Assembly (NCBI GenBank): GCA_047947185.1
Contig: CP170502.1
Coordinates: 4,960,001 to 5,024,000, forward strand
DNA: 64,000 nucleotides
DNA from: JANQJA01 sp047947185
GTDB lineage: Bacteria > Pseudomonadota > Gammaproteobacteria > Pseudomonadales > Azotimanducaceae
Reading direction: 5' to 3'
The position numbers and the translations under genes were made by a program. Each line of letters begins with the position of its first letter. The first letter of the stretch is position 1. The notes below the pieces were generated by a model that worked only from the letters and a program-made list of their open reading frames with translations, was not told where the DNA came from and did not search any database. Shown here piece by piece: positions 6,968 through 15,245 of this stretch.

Positions 6968-9460
6968 ATGAGCGACTTTGAAAATCTGTTGGAAAAGAGT
7001 ATACGGGAGCCCCTCTCTGACGAGGAGGTGTTTCGTCTTGCGGAAAGTGGCGATACTGCCAGGCTGGCAGAGACGGCAAGTGTTATCCGGGATCGCGGCT
7101 TTCAGAATGTCGTTTCCTACTCTCGCAAGGTTTTTATACCTCTGACCCATCTTTGCCGGGACGTCTGTCACTACTGCACTTTTGCGCAGGTGCCAAGAAA
7201 ACTGAAGGCGCCTTACCTGACCCCGGAGGAGGTGCTGAAAATAGCCAGCGACGGTGCCAAAGCCGGGTGTAAGGAAGCGCTGTTTACCCTGGGTGACAAG
7301 CCGGAGCTGCGTTACAAGGCAGCGCGTGATGCCCTGAAGGAAATGCGGCAGGAATCTACCCTGTCTTACCTTCGCGACATGGCGGAGATGGTGTTCAATG
7401 AAACGGGGCTCTTTCCCCACCTGAACCCCGGGCTGATGAACGCAGACGAGTTTGCCGAGCTGCGCAAGGTATCCATCTCCATGGGCATCATGCTGGAATC
7501 AGCCTCTGAGCGTCTGACAGAGAAAGGTATGCCGCACCATGGCTCCCCTGACAAGGTGCCGGCCCGGCGCCTGGAGACTATCCGCCTTGCCGGTGAGGCG
7601 CGGGTACCCTTCACCTCGGGTATCCTGATTGGTATTGGTGAAACGCGCCAGGAACGCGTTGCCTCCTTGCTCGCCCTGCGGGCTGCCAATGAACCCTTTG
7701 GTCACATCCAGGAGATTATTATCCAGAATTTCCGCGCCAAAGCGGAAACCCTGATGGCCAATGCCCCGGAACCGGACCTGAATGAACTGCTCTGGACCAT
7801 TGCGCTGGCGCGGATCATCTTCGGGGATACCATGAATATCCAGGCGCCTCCCAACCTGAGCCCTGGTGTGCTCGAACAGATTGTTTCAGCAGGTATTAAT
7901 GACTGGGGTGGCGTTTCGCCCGTCACACCTGATTTTGTCAACCCCGAGGCCCCCTGGCCCCACCTGACAAACCTCGCCAACGAGACAGCCAATGCCGGCA
8001 AGCTGCTTATTGAACGGCTCGCAATCTATCCTGCCTACGCTCGCAATCTGGAGCACTGGATTGATCCTGAAGTTCAGCCGTTTGTGCGCCAGGCGGTGGA
8101 TGGACAGGGTTTTGCGCGCACGGAAACCTGGTCCGCGGGTGCGGTGGTGGATCCACCGGAAAGTGATCTTGCGCGGGTAACCAGTATTGCCAAATCGGGG
8201 CCGTCTGCCGATTTGCAGGCCATACTGGTCAGGGCAGAAGCAGGAGACGAACTCTCCGTTGCGGAGATTGTGCGGCTCTTCAAGGCGCGTGGTGATGACT
8301 TTACCCATGTCTGCCAGGCTGCTGACCGGGTGCGTCGCAAGCTCGCCGGTGATGACGTCACCTATGTGGTCAATCGCAACATCAACTACACCAACGTGTG
8401 CTACTTCAAGTGCCAGTTCTGTGCCTTCTCCAAGGGCAAGATGAGCGAGAACCTGCGGGGGCGGCCTTATGATCTCTCACATGAAGAAATCATGCGGCGG
8501 ACCGCCGAGGCGTTTGAGCGGGGTGCGTCAGAAGTTTGCCTGCAGGGCGGGATTCATCCTGAATACACCGGGCAGACCTACATCGACATCTGTCACTCCA
8601 TCAAGCAGGTGGTGCCAGAGATGCACATCCACGCTTTTTCACCGCTGGAAGTGTGGCAGGGGGCACATACCCTGGGCATCAGCATCAGCGAATTCCTCGG
8701 TCAACTGAAGGAAGCCGGCCTTGGTACCCTGCCAGGTACAGCCGCCGAAATCCTTGATGATGAGGTCCGGGCGACACTATGCCCTGACAAGATCAATACG
8801 GCGCAGTGGCTGGAAGTCATGGAGGCCGCTCATGGGCAGGGCTTTAACACCACGGCCACAATCATGTACGGGCACATTGAGCAATATGAACACGTGGCAA
8901 AACACCTGCTGCGGGTTAGGGCGCTACAGGCAAAAACAGGTGGATTTACGGAATTTGTGATCCTGCCGTTTATCCACATGGAAGCACCCATGTACCTGAA
9001 GGGGAAAGCGCGCAAGGGCCCGACTTTCCGCGAGGCTGTGCTGATTCACGCTATTGCAAGGCTTGCACTGGCGCCGCTTTTCCGCAATATCCAGGCGTCC
9101 TGGACCAAACTGGGGCATGATGGGGTCCGTGCCTGCCTGCAGGCCGGGGTCAATGATCTCGGCGGTACGCTGATGAACGAAACGATTACGCGGGCTGCGG
9201 GTGCAAGCCATGGCCAGGAGACTTCGCCGGAAGAAATGGAGGCGATCATCCGGCGTGCAGGCAGAAACCCGGTGCAGCGTACAACGGGTTATGGCAAACC
9301 ATCGCCTGTCCAGGTGCAGCGCTCATTTGGTGCCAGGACGCTACGGGAACCCGAGTACACCTCAGCAGCCAAATACGAGCGCACCCGTGGCGCTGACAAG
9401 AAAGTGCTGTATCGTCCTGGCCTGGACGCGGATCGCATCTCCAGCACGGACATCATCTAG
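6968..9460 (+). CDS. fbiC: FO synthase, CofG-CofH fusion
   Basis: This 830-residue bifunctional radical SAM enzyme makes the deazaflavin FO from tyrosine and 5-amino-6-ribitylamino-uracil. The CofG half carries a CX3CX2C cluster at C63, C67 and C70 (CRDVCHYC). The CofH half carries a second at C478, C482 and C485 (CYFKCQFC). Both halves look intact, including CofH motifs such as CLQGGIHP and THIHAFSPLE-like residues near 8620-8650. The fused form is usual in actinobacteria, whereas archaea mostly have separate genes. AAGG seven bases before the ATG serves as ribosome site. Two LLM oxidoreductases follow on the same strand. Confidence 0.95.
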   Translation: MSDFENLLEKSIREPLSDEEVFRLAESGDTARLAETASVIRDRGFQNVVSYSRKVFIPLTHLCRDVCHYCTFAQVPRKLKAPYLTPEEVLKIASDGAKAGCKEALFTLGDKPELRYKAARDALKEMRQESTLSYLRDMAEMVFNETGLFPHLNPGLMNADEFAELRKVSISMGIMLESASERLTEKGMPHHGSPDKVPARRLETIRLAGEARVPFTSGILIGIGETRQERVASLLALRAANEPFGHIQEIIIQNFRAKAETLMANAPEPDLNELLWTIALARIIFGDTMNIQAPPNLSPGVLEQIVSAGINDWGGVSPVTPDFVNPEAPWPHLTNLANETANAGKLLIERLAIYPAYARNLEHWIDPEVQPFVRQAVDGQGFARTETWSAGAVVDPPESDLARVTSIAKSGPSADLQAILVRAEAGDELSVAEIVRLFKARGDDFTHVCQAADRVRRKLAGDDVTYVVNRNINYTNVCYFKCQFCAFSKGKMSENLRGRPYDLSHEEIMRRTAEAFERGASEVCLQGGIHPEYTGQTYIDICHSIKQVVPEMHIHAFSPLEVWQGAHTLGISISEFLGQLKEAGLGTLPGTAAEILDDEVRATLCPDKINTAQWLEVMEAAHGQGFNTTATIMYGHIEQYEHVAKHLLRVRALQAKTGGFTEFVILPFIHMEAPMYLKGKARKGPTFREAVLIHAIARLALAPLFRNIQASWTKLGHDGVRACLQAGVNDLGGTLMNETITRAAGASHGQETSPEEMEAIIRRAGRNPVQRTTGYGKPSPVQVQRSFGARTLREPEYTSAAKYERTRGADKKVLYRPGLDADRISSTDII

Positions 9461-9519
9461 GGAAACTCTGAACAAAAACCCGCATCAGATACAATTTTGC
9501 AGACAGGAGGGAGACAGAT

Positions 9520-10515
9520 ATGGCAGTACCACAGAGAATAGCGCTGACGCTACCGGATCCAAGGGGCGTAATGCCAACGATCGAGATGGCCAAATGGGCC
9601 GAGGGTGAAGGTTATGACGATCTCTGGTTTGCCGACAGTTCAGGCGTGGATGCCCTGACAACAGCGGCCGCAGTTGCGCTATCTACCGAGCGTTGCCGTA
9701 TCGGTACGGCAATTATCCCGGTGTTTTCGCGAACACCCGCGGTGCTTGCATCAACCGCCCACGTGCTGCACCAGTTATCCAATGGCCGGTTTATCCTGGG
9801 GCTCGGTTCCTCCAGCCAGGTGATGATGGAGAACTGGCACGGACAAAAGTTCGAGAAGCCACTTACCAGGGTCAAGGAAACGACACAGTTGATCAAGCAT
9901 ATGCTGACGGGTGCCAAGTCGGATTTTGACGGCGACACTGTCAGCAGCCACGGCTATCGCCAGCTGCCGTTGCCCGAGGGCGCCCAGCCGGTTTACATGG
10001 CAGCGCTGCGCAGCAAGATGCTGGAGGCGGCCGCAGAGTTCAGTGACGGTGTGATTCTGAACCTGTTTCCCAGGGACGCGCTGCCACGAATGATGGAACA
10101 CATCAAAATTGGCGCAGAACGTGCCGGGAAAAAACTCGAGGATGTGGAGATTGTCTGCCGCCACCAGGTCATTGTATCTGACGATATGGAGAAGTCGCGT
10201 GAATTTATCCGGCGCGGCTTCGCTCCCTACTACGCCACGCCGGTCTATAACAGTTTCCTGGCCTGGGCCGGCTACGAAGATGTGGCAAAAACCATTGCCG
10301 AGGGCTGGGCAGCAAAAGATCGGGCAAAGACAACCGGGGCCCTGGATGACAGTCTGGTGGATGATATCGCCATTCTTGGTGGTATGGAGCAATGCCACGA
10401 GCGTATTCGGGAATATGCAGCTGCGGGTATCACAACCCACATTGTGTCCTGCGTTTCTCCGGAAGATGCCGACGCAACCTATGAGGCCTTTACGGCAAAA
10501 CACTTTTCATTTTGA
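9520..10515 (+). CDS. LLM-class F420-dependent oxidoreductase
   Basis: The 331-residue protein has the luciferase-like TIM-barrel pattern: an N-terminal IALTLPDPRG strand, GYDDLWFADSSG, and the conserved RCRIGTAIIPV...LSNGRFILGLGSSS segment. A strong CAGGAGGG ribosome site precedes the ATG. Its position directly behind fbiC argues that the cofactor is F420H2 rather than FMN. The substrate is unknown. A second LLM gene starts 17 bases after its stop, in the same operon. LLM proteins can also use flavin, but the context makes that less likely here. Confidence 0.85.
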   Translation: MAVPQRIALTLPDPRGVMPTIEMAKWAEGEGYDDLWFADSSGVDALTTAAAVALSTERCRIGTAIIPVFSRTPAVLASTAHVLHQLSNGRFILGLGSSSQVMMENWHGQKFEKPLTRVKETTQLIKHMLTGAKSDFDGDTVSSHGYRQLPLPEGAQPVYMAALRSKMLEAAAEFSDGVILNLFPRDALPRMMEHIKIGAERAGKKLEDVEIVCRHQVIVSDDMEKSREFIRRGFAPYYATPVYNSFLAWAGYEDVAKTIAEGWAAKDRAKTTGALDDSLVDDIAILGGMEQCHERIREYAAAGITTHIVSCVSPEDADATYEAFTAKHFSF

Positions 10516-10532
10516 TCACAGGGGTATAGTGG

Positions 10533-11567
10533 ATGAAACTGGGCATTATCAGCGGATATTCCGGCAAGATTGTTAATCTTGAAATTGAGAAGATTCGAGC
10601 GGCCGAGAGTATGGGATATGACTCCGTGTGGACCGCCGAGGCATATGGTTCGGATGCCGTGACACCAGCGGCCTGGATCCTGGCGAACACATCAAAAATC
10701 CGGGTGGGTACGGCTATCATGCAGATGCCGGCGCGTACACCTGCGTGTACAGCCATGACGGCAATGACCTTAAACCAGCTTTCCGAGGGGCGATTTATCC
10801 TTGGCCTGGGTGCGTCGGGCCCGCAGGTTGTCGAGGGCTGGCACGGTGTGGCTTATGGCCGCCCCATTACGCGCACTCGCGAGTACATCCAGATTATTCG
10901 TAAAATCATGGCACGGGAAGAACCCGTGGAGTTTGAGGGTTTTCATTACAACCTGCCTTACGACGGTGCTGATGGTACCGGACTTGGGAAGCCGCTGAAG
11001 AGTATTCTTCAGGCGGATAACAGCATCCCGATCTACACGGCCTCAATCACCCCGGCGGGCCTGAGCGCCAGTGCCGAGGTAGCGGATGGGGTTTTCCCGG
11101 TCTGGATGAATCCTGAACGTTTTGACATCTTTGCTGATTCGATCAACAAAGGCCTGGACAAGTCCGGGCGTACCATGCTGCAGTTTGATGTGGCCCCGTT
11201 TGTGTCCTGTATCATGGGTGATGATCTGGACAGGTGTCGGATGCCGCTCAAGGGCAACCTTGCGCTCTATATTGGTGGTATGGGGGCCAAAGACAAGAAC
11301 TTTTACAACGATTATGCAAAGGCGCTTGGTTTTGAGGAAGCGGCGGAAAAAATCCAGTCGCTGTACCTGGCTGGTCGCAAGGACGAGGCGATGGCTGCAG
11401 TCCCTGACGAACTGGTGGATGCCGTGCATCTGGTTGGCCCGGCCGGTCGTATCAAGGAGCGGCTGCAGGTCTGGAAAGAAGCGGCAGCCAATGGCCACGT
11501 GGGCAGCATGCTGATCGGTGCCGGTCAGAAGGAAGCGCTGGAACTGATTGCCGGCGAAATGCTGTAG
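10533..11567 (+). CDS. LLM-class F420-dependent oxidoreductase, Rv3520c-like
   Basis: The 344-residue protein closely follows the pattern of the Rv3520c-type subfamily of probable F420-dependent oxidoreductases. It begins MKLGIISGYSGK, continues DSVWTAEAYGSDAVTP and RTPACTAMTAMTLNQLSEGR, and has the LGLGASGPQVVEGWHG signature with a GTGLGKPLKS segment. It is the last gene before a strong intrinsic terminator at 11597-11629, so it likely ends the F420 operon. The substrate is not known for this subfamily. Two different LLM proteins in one operon suggest they serve separate steps or substrates. Confidence 0.87.
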   Translation: MKLGIISGYSGKIVNLEIEKIRAAESMGYDSVWTAEAYGSDAVTPAAWILANTSKIRVGTAIMQMPARTPACTAMTAMTLNQLSEGRFILGLGASGPQVVEGWHGVAYGRPITRTREYIQIIRKIMAREEPVEFEGFHYNLPYDGADGTGLGKPLKSILQADNSIPIYTASITPAGLSASAEVADGVFPVWMNPERFDIFADSINKGLDKSGRTMLQFDVAPFVSCIMGDDLDRCRMPLKGNLALYIGGMGAKDKNFYNDYAKALGFEEAAEKIQSLYLAGRKDEAMAAVPDELVDAVHLVGPAGRIKERLQVWKEAAANGHVGSMLIGAGQKEALELIAGEML

Positions 11568-11596
11568 CGAGGGCCTGCCACACCGGCAAGGACGGG

Positions 11597-11629
11597 GGCA
11601 GGGACGGTCCGGGGCTTCCCTGCCTTTTT
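11597..11629 (+). terminator. intrinsic terminator of the F420 operon
   Basis: GGCAGGGA (11597-11604) pairs perfectly with TCCCTGCC (11617-11624) and is followed by five T residues. It lies 30 bases after the last LLM gene and just before the FemAB-like gene, so that gene is read either by partial readthrough or from its own promoter. Confidence 0.8.
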
Positions 11630-11645
11630 GTGTTACGCGAGAGAT

Positions 11646-12848
11646 ATGACCTACACCCTTAAAGCCTGCAGCAGTATCAGCGAGATTGGCCAGGCCAGTT
11701 GGGATGCGTGTGCGGTGCCCTATCGCACCGATCCGTCCTGCGGGATTCCGTTTGATCCGTTTGTTTCCTACGCGTTCCTTTCAGCCCTGGAGGAGAGCGG
11801 TTCCGTGTCCGCCCGAACCGGTTGGGCACCCTATCACCTGGCACTGGAAGATGAATCGGGCAGGGTATGCGGCGTGGTACCCATGTACCTGAAGAGCCAC
11901 TCCCAGGGTGAGTATGTCTTTGACTACAACTGGGCTGATGCCTTCGAGCGCGCTGGTGGCCGCTACTACCCGAAACTCCAGGTTGCCGTGCCGTTTACAC
12001 CGGCAACCGGGCGTCGCCTGCTGGTGGGTGCGGGTGAAACTGCCGCGGAAATTGAGGAGATGTTGCTGGGTGGGGTGATGAAGGTCGCGGACAAACTTGG
12101 CGTGTCTTCTGTCCATATCACCTTTGCCAACAAGCCCCAGTGGCAGCATATGGGAGACATGGGCTTCCTGCAGCGCACTCACAAGCAGTTCCACTGGGAG
12201 AACCGGGGTTATGGCGATTTTGCAGATTTCCTTGCCGACCTCTCAGCCAAAAAGCGGAAAAACATCCGGCGGGAGCGGCGCGATGCGCTCTCTGGTGACA
12301 TTAGCATCGAGTGGGTCACGGCAGCGGACCTGTGTGAGCACCACTGGGATGCCTTCTACCAGTTCTACATGGATACCGGCAACCGCAAGTGGGGTACACC
12401 CTACCTGAAGCGGAAGTTCTTTTCGCTGGTTGGGGAAACCATGCCGGACGATACCCTGTTGATCATGTGCAAACGGGGCAACCGGTATATTGCCGGTGCC
12501 ATCAATTTTATTGGCAGTGAGTGCCTGTTTGGTCGTAACTGGGGCTGTATTGAGGATCATCCGTTCCTGCACTTTGAGGCCTGCTACTACCAGGCAATTG
12601 ACTACGCTATTGCCCATGGGCTCAAGCGGGTTGAGGCGGGAGCCCAGGGCCCCCACAAGCTTGCCCGCGGTTATCTGCCAACCCATACCTACAGTGCCCA
12701 CTGGATTGTCGACGAGTCGTTCAGGGAAGCCGTGGACCGCTTTCTGGCCCAGGAGCGGCAGTATGTGGATGAGGAGATTGAATATATTGAGGAGCACTCG
12801 CCGTTTCGGCAAGGTGGTGACCGGGACAAGCCGGCGCAGGATGCCTGA
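11646..12848 (+). CDS. FemAB/GNAT-like N-acyltransferase (PF04339 type)
   Basis: The 400-residue protein resembles the peptidoglycan-biosynthesis-like group of GNAT proteins (formerly DUF482). Seen motifs are FDPFVSYAFLSALEESG near the N-terminus, LSAKKRKNIRRERRDA in the middle, and a C-terminal GAQGPHKLARGYLP followed by THTYSAHWI. These families are predicted to transfer acyl or aminoacyl groups, but no substrate is known for this group. The start at 11646 (MTYTLKACSS) gives the usual N-terminus. It lies right behind the F420 operon terminator, and three tandem terminators follow. A link to F420 is only positional. Confidence 0.75.
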   Translation: MTYTLKACSSISEIGQASWDACAVPYRTDPSCGIPFDPFVSYAFLSALEESGSVSARTGWAPYHLALEDESGRVCGVVPMYLKSHSQGEYVFDYNWADAFERAGGRYYPKLQVAVPFTPATGRRLLVGAGETAAEIEEMLLGGVMKVADKLGVSSVHITFANKPQWQHMGDMGFLQRTHKQFHWENRGYGDFADFLADLSAKKRKNIRRERRDALSGDISIEWVTAADLCEHHWDAFYQFYMDTGNRKWGTPYLKRKFFSLVGETMPDDTLLIMCKRGNRYIAGAINFIGSECLFGRNWGCIEDHPFLHFEACYYQAIDYAIAHGLKRVEAGAQGPHKLARGYLPTHTYSAHWIVDESFREAVDRFLAQERQYVDEEIEYIEEHSPFRQGGDRDKPAQDA

Positions 12849-12856
12849 ATAAAGTC

Positions 12857-12885
12857 AAAAAAAGCCCGGCATAGCCGGGCTTTTT
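12857..12885. terminator. tandem terminator, copy 1
   Basis: AAAGCCCGGC (12861-12870), an ATA loop and GCCGGGCTTT (12874-12883), flanked by A and T runs, form a bidirectional intrinsic terminator between the convergent FemAB-like and EF-G2-like genes. It is the first of three near-identical copies. Confidence 0.9.
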
Positions 12886-12916
12886 CTTGGATTACTGCAC
12901 GGGCTGGCTGGATCTA

Positions 12917-12945
12917 AAAAAAAGCCCGGCATAGCCGGGCTTTTT
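12917..12945. terminator. tandem terminator, copy 2
   Basis: The hairpin of copy 1 is repeated exactly 60 bases downstream, with stems at 12921-12930 and 12934-12943. Confidence 0.9.
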
Positions 12946-12976
12946 CTTGGATTACTGCACGGGCTGGCTGGATCTA

Positions 12977-13005
12977 AAAAAAAGCCCGGCATAGCCGGGC
13001 TTTTT
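12977..13005. terminator. tandem terminator, copy 3
   Basis: This is the third copy of the hairpin, with stems at 12981-12990 and 12994-13003. It is nearest the end of the EF-G2-like gene and is probably the original terminator of that gene. Confidence 0.9.
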
Positions 13006-13022
13006 CTTGATGGTCACGCAGG

Positions 13023-15113
13023 CTACTTTTTCTTGGCTTCCTGACGCGCCCGTTCCTGTTCGATGACCTTGTCAGATACGGAAGCCGGACATGGCAGGTA
13101 GTGGGAGAACTCCATCGAAAACTGGCCACGCCCGGAAGTCATGGTGCGCAGGGTCCCGATGTAGCCAAACATCTCTGCCAGCGGTACCTCAGCCTTGACA
13201 CGAACACCGGTCATGCCGAGTTCCTGATCCTTGATCATGCCACGACGCCGGTTAAGGTCACCAATCACATCACCCACGTGGTCCTCGGGCGTGAACACGT
13301 CAACTTTCATGATGGGTTCAATCAGTTGGGGACCCGCCTTGGGCATGGACTGACGGTAAGCGCCACGGGCGGCGAGTTCGAATGCAACAGCAGACGAGTC
13401 AACGGCGTGGAATCCACCGTCAAACAGTTCAACCTCAATGTCCATCATGGGGAAGCCTGCCAATGGACCATGCTCAAGCATGCCCAGAAAGCCTTTCTCG
13501 ATAGCCGGGAAAAATTCTTTTGGCACGTTGCCGCCCACCACAGTTGATGTGAAGTGGAAACCTGAACCGGGTTCCCTGGGTGAGATACGGTAGTCGATCT
13601 TACCAAACTGGCCCGAACCACCCGACTGCTTCTTGTGCGTGTAGGAATCTTCGATGGATTTGGTGATGGTCTCACGGTAGGCAACCTGAGGTTGCCCAAC
13701 TTCCAGTTCGACCCCGTAAGTGCGCTTCAGAATGTCGATCTTGATGTCGAGGTGCAGTTCACCCATGCCCTTGAGGATGGTTTCACCGGAATCCTCATCG
13801 GTCTCCACCCGAAATGAGGGGTCTTCTGCAATCATCTTGCCGATCGCAATACCCATCTTTTCCGAGCCACTCTTGTCCTTGGGCGCAACCGCAATGGAGA
13901 TTACCGGTTCCGGGAACACCATGGCTTCAAGGGTACAGGGGTGCTGTGGGTCGCACAGCGTGTGGCCTGTCTGGATGTTCTTCAGGCCAACACAGGCGAT
14001 GATATCGCCCGCCTGGGCACGGTCGATTTCGTTGCGGTCATTGGCATGCATTTCAACCATACGGCCGATGCGCTCAGTTTTACCGGTGAACGAATTGAGA
14101 ATTGAGTCGCCTTTTTCCAGCACGCCGGAGTAAATCCGAATGAACGTGAGGGCGCCAAACCTGTCTTCCATGATCTTGAAAGCCAGGGCACGGAAGGGTT
14201 CTTCCACGGAGACGGTGGCGAACTTGCCGGTAGGCTGGCCTTCTTCGTCGGTCAGGTCCTGTGGCTCAACTTCCGTGGGGTCGGGCAGGTAGTCGACGAC
14301 ACCGTCAAGCACCAACTGGACGCCCTTGTTCTTGAAAGCTGACCCGCAGTAGGTTGGGAAGAAGTCCAGATTGCGAGTTCCCTTGCGAATACACTTCTTG
14401 ATATCTTCGATGGACGGAACTTCTCCCTCCAGGTACATCATAGTGAGGTCGTCGTCCTGCTCTACAGCGGTCTCGATGAGCAGGTCGTGGTAACGGTCAA
14501 CCTGCTCGACCATGTCAGCGGGTACATCGGTAATTTCGAAGTTCTCGGGCTGACCTGAAGCGTCCCAGATATGGGCCTTCTTGGTCAGTACATCGACGAC
14601 ACCAACAAAATCCTCTTCCCGCCCGATGGGCAGTGTCATGACCAGGGGGTTGGCGCCCAGCACCTTCTTGATCTGTTCAACAACGCGCAGGAAATCAGCG
14701 CCAACGCGATCCAGCTTGTTGACAAAAATCAGTCGGGCGACTTCAGAATCGTTGGCATAGCGCCAGTTGGTTTCGGACTGGGGTTCAACACCGCCGGAGC
14801 CACAGAATACCCCCACGCCACCGTCCAGCACCTTCAGGGAGCGGTAAACCTCAACTGTGAAGTCAACGTGGCCGGGTGTGTCGATGATATTGAGGCGATG
14901 GTTCTTCCAGAAACAGGTGGTTGCAGCCGACTGAATGGTAATACCGCGTTCCTGCTCCTGTTCCATAAAGTCGGTGGTTGCAGCGCCATCGTGAACCTCC
15001 CCTGTCTTGTGGATTTTCCCGGTGAGCTTGAGGATGCGTTCTGTGGTGGTGGTTTTACCCGCATCAACATGCGCGAAAATACCAATGTTTCTGTAAAGGG
15101 ATAGGTCTGTCAT
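13023..15113 (-). CDS. fusA2: elongation factor G, EF-G2 (FusA2-like)
   Basis: The 696-residue translational GTPase has G1 AHVDAGKTT, switch II DTPGHVDF and G4 NKLD, followed by EF-G domains II-V. The SGGVEPQSETNWRYAN segment is typical of the second EF-G of Pseudomonas-like gammaproteobacteria. The gene is not in an rpsL-rpsG-fusA-tuf operon, so it is likely a paralogue, possibly specialised for elongation or recycling. The start at 15113 (MTDLSLYRNIGIF) has a GGAACC site. An upstream in-frame start at 15170 adds 19 unrelated residues. Confidence 0.9.
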   Translation of the reverse strand: MTDLSLYRNIGIFAHVDAGKTTTTERILKLTGKIHKTGEVHDGAATTDFMEQEQERGITIQSAATTCFWKNHRLNIIDTPGHVDFTVEVYRSLKVLDGGVGVFCGSGGVEPQSETNWRYANDSEVARLIFVNKLDRVGADFLRVVEQIKKVLGANPLVMTLPIGREEDFVGVVDVLTKKAHIWDASGQPENFEITDVPADMVEQVDRYHDLLIETAVEQDDDLTMMYLEGEVPSIEDIKKCIRKGTRNLDFFPTYCGSAFKNKGVQLVLDGVVDYLPDPTEVEPQDLTDEEGQPTGKFATVSVEEPFRALAFKIMEDRFGALTFIRIYSGVLEKGDSILNSFTGKTERIGRMVEMHANDRNEIDRAQAGDIIACVGLKNIQTGHTLCDPQHPCTLEAMVFPEPVISIAVAPKDKSGSEKMGIAIGKMIAEDPSFRVETDEDSGETILKGMGELHLDIKIDILKRTYGVELEVGQPQVAYRETITKSIEDSYTHKKQSGGSGQFGKIDYRISPREPGSGFHFTSTVVGGNVPKEFFPAIEKGFLGMLEHGPLAGFPMMDIEVELFDGGFHAVDSSAVAFELAARGAYRQSMPKAGPQLIEPIMKVDVFTPEDHVGDVIGDLNRRRGMIKDQELGMTGVRVKAEVPLAEMFGYIGTLRTMTSGRGQFSMEFSHYLPCPASVSDKVIEQERARQEAKKK

Positions 15114-15245
15114 GGTTCCATTCGTTTGGTGGATAGATGCAAAATTGCGGTCGAAAACCGCGCGCATCATACAGTAAAACGAGCAGAATTCCGCTAGCTT
15201 TTGGTGGAAATCTGCGAATTTGCGCTTTTGCCCGGTCAGGCAGCC

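Larger units (their letters stand above)
12861..13008. repeat. 60-bp direct tandem repeat carrying a terminator (2.5 copies)
   Basis: Bases 12861-12920 and 12921-12980 are identical, and 12981-13008 repeats the first 28 bases of the same unit. Each unit holds one terminator hairpin plus a spacer reading TTGGATTACTGCACGGGCTG. Perfect identity implies recent duplication, replication slippage, or an assembly artefact. Confidence 0.95.

Noticed and set aside
6383..7420. A 345-codon minus-strand frame across cofC and fbiC
   Set aside because: It crosses two well-supported genes in antisense, has low-complexity Ser/Arg-rich sequence and no family resemblance.
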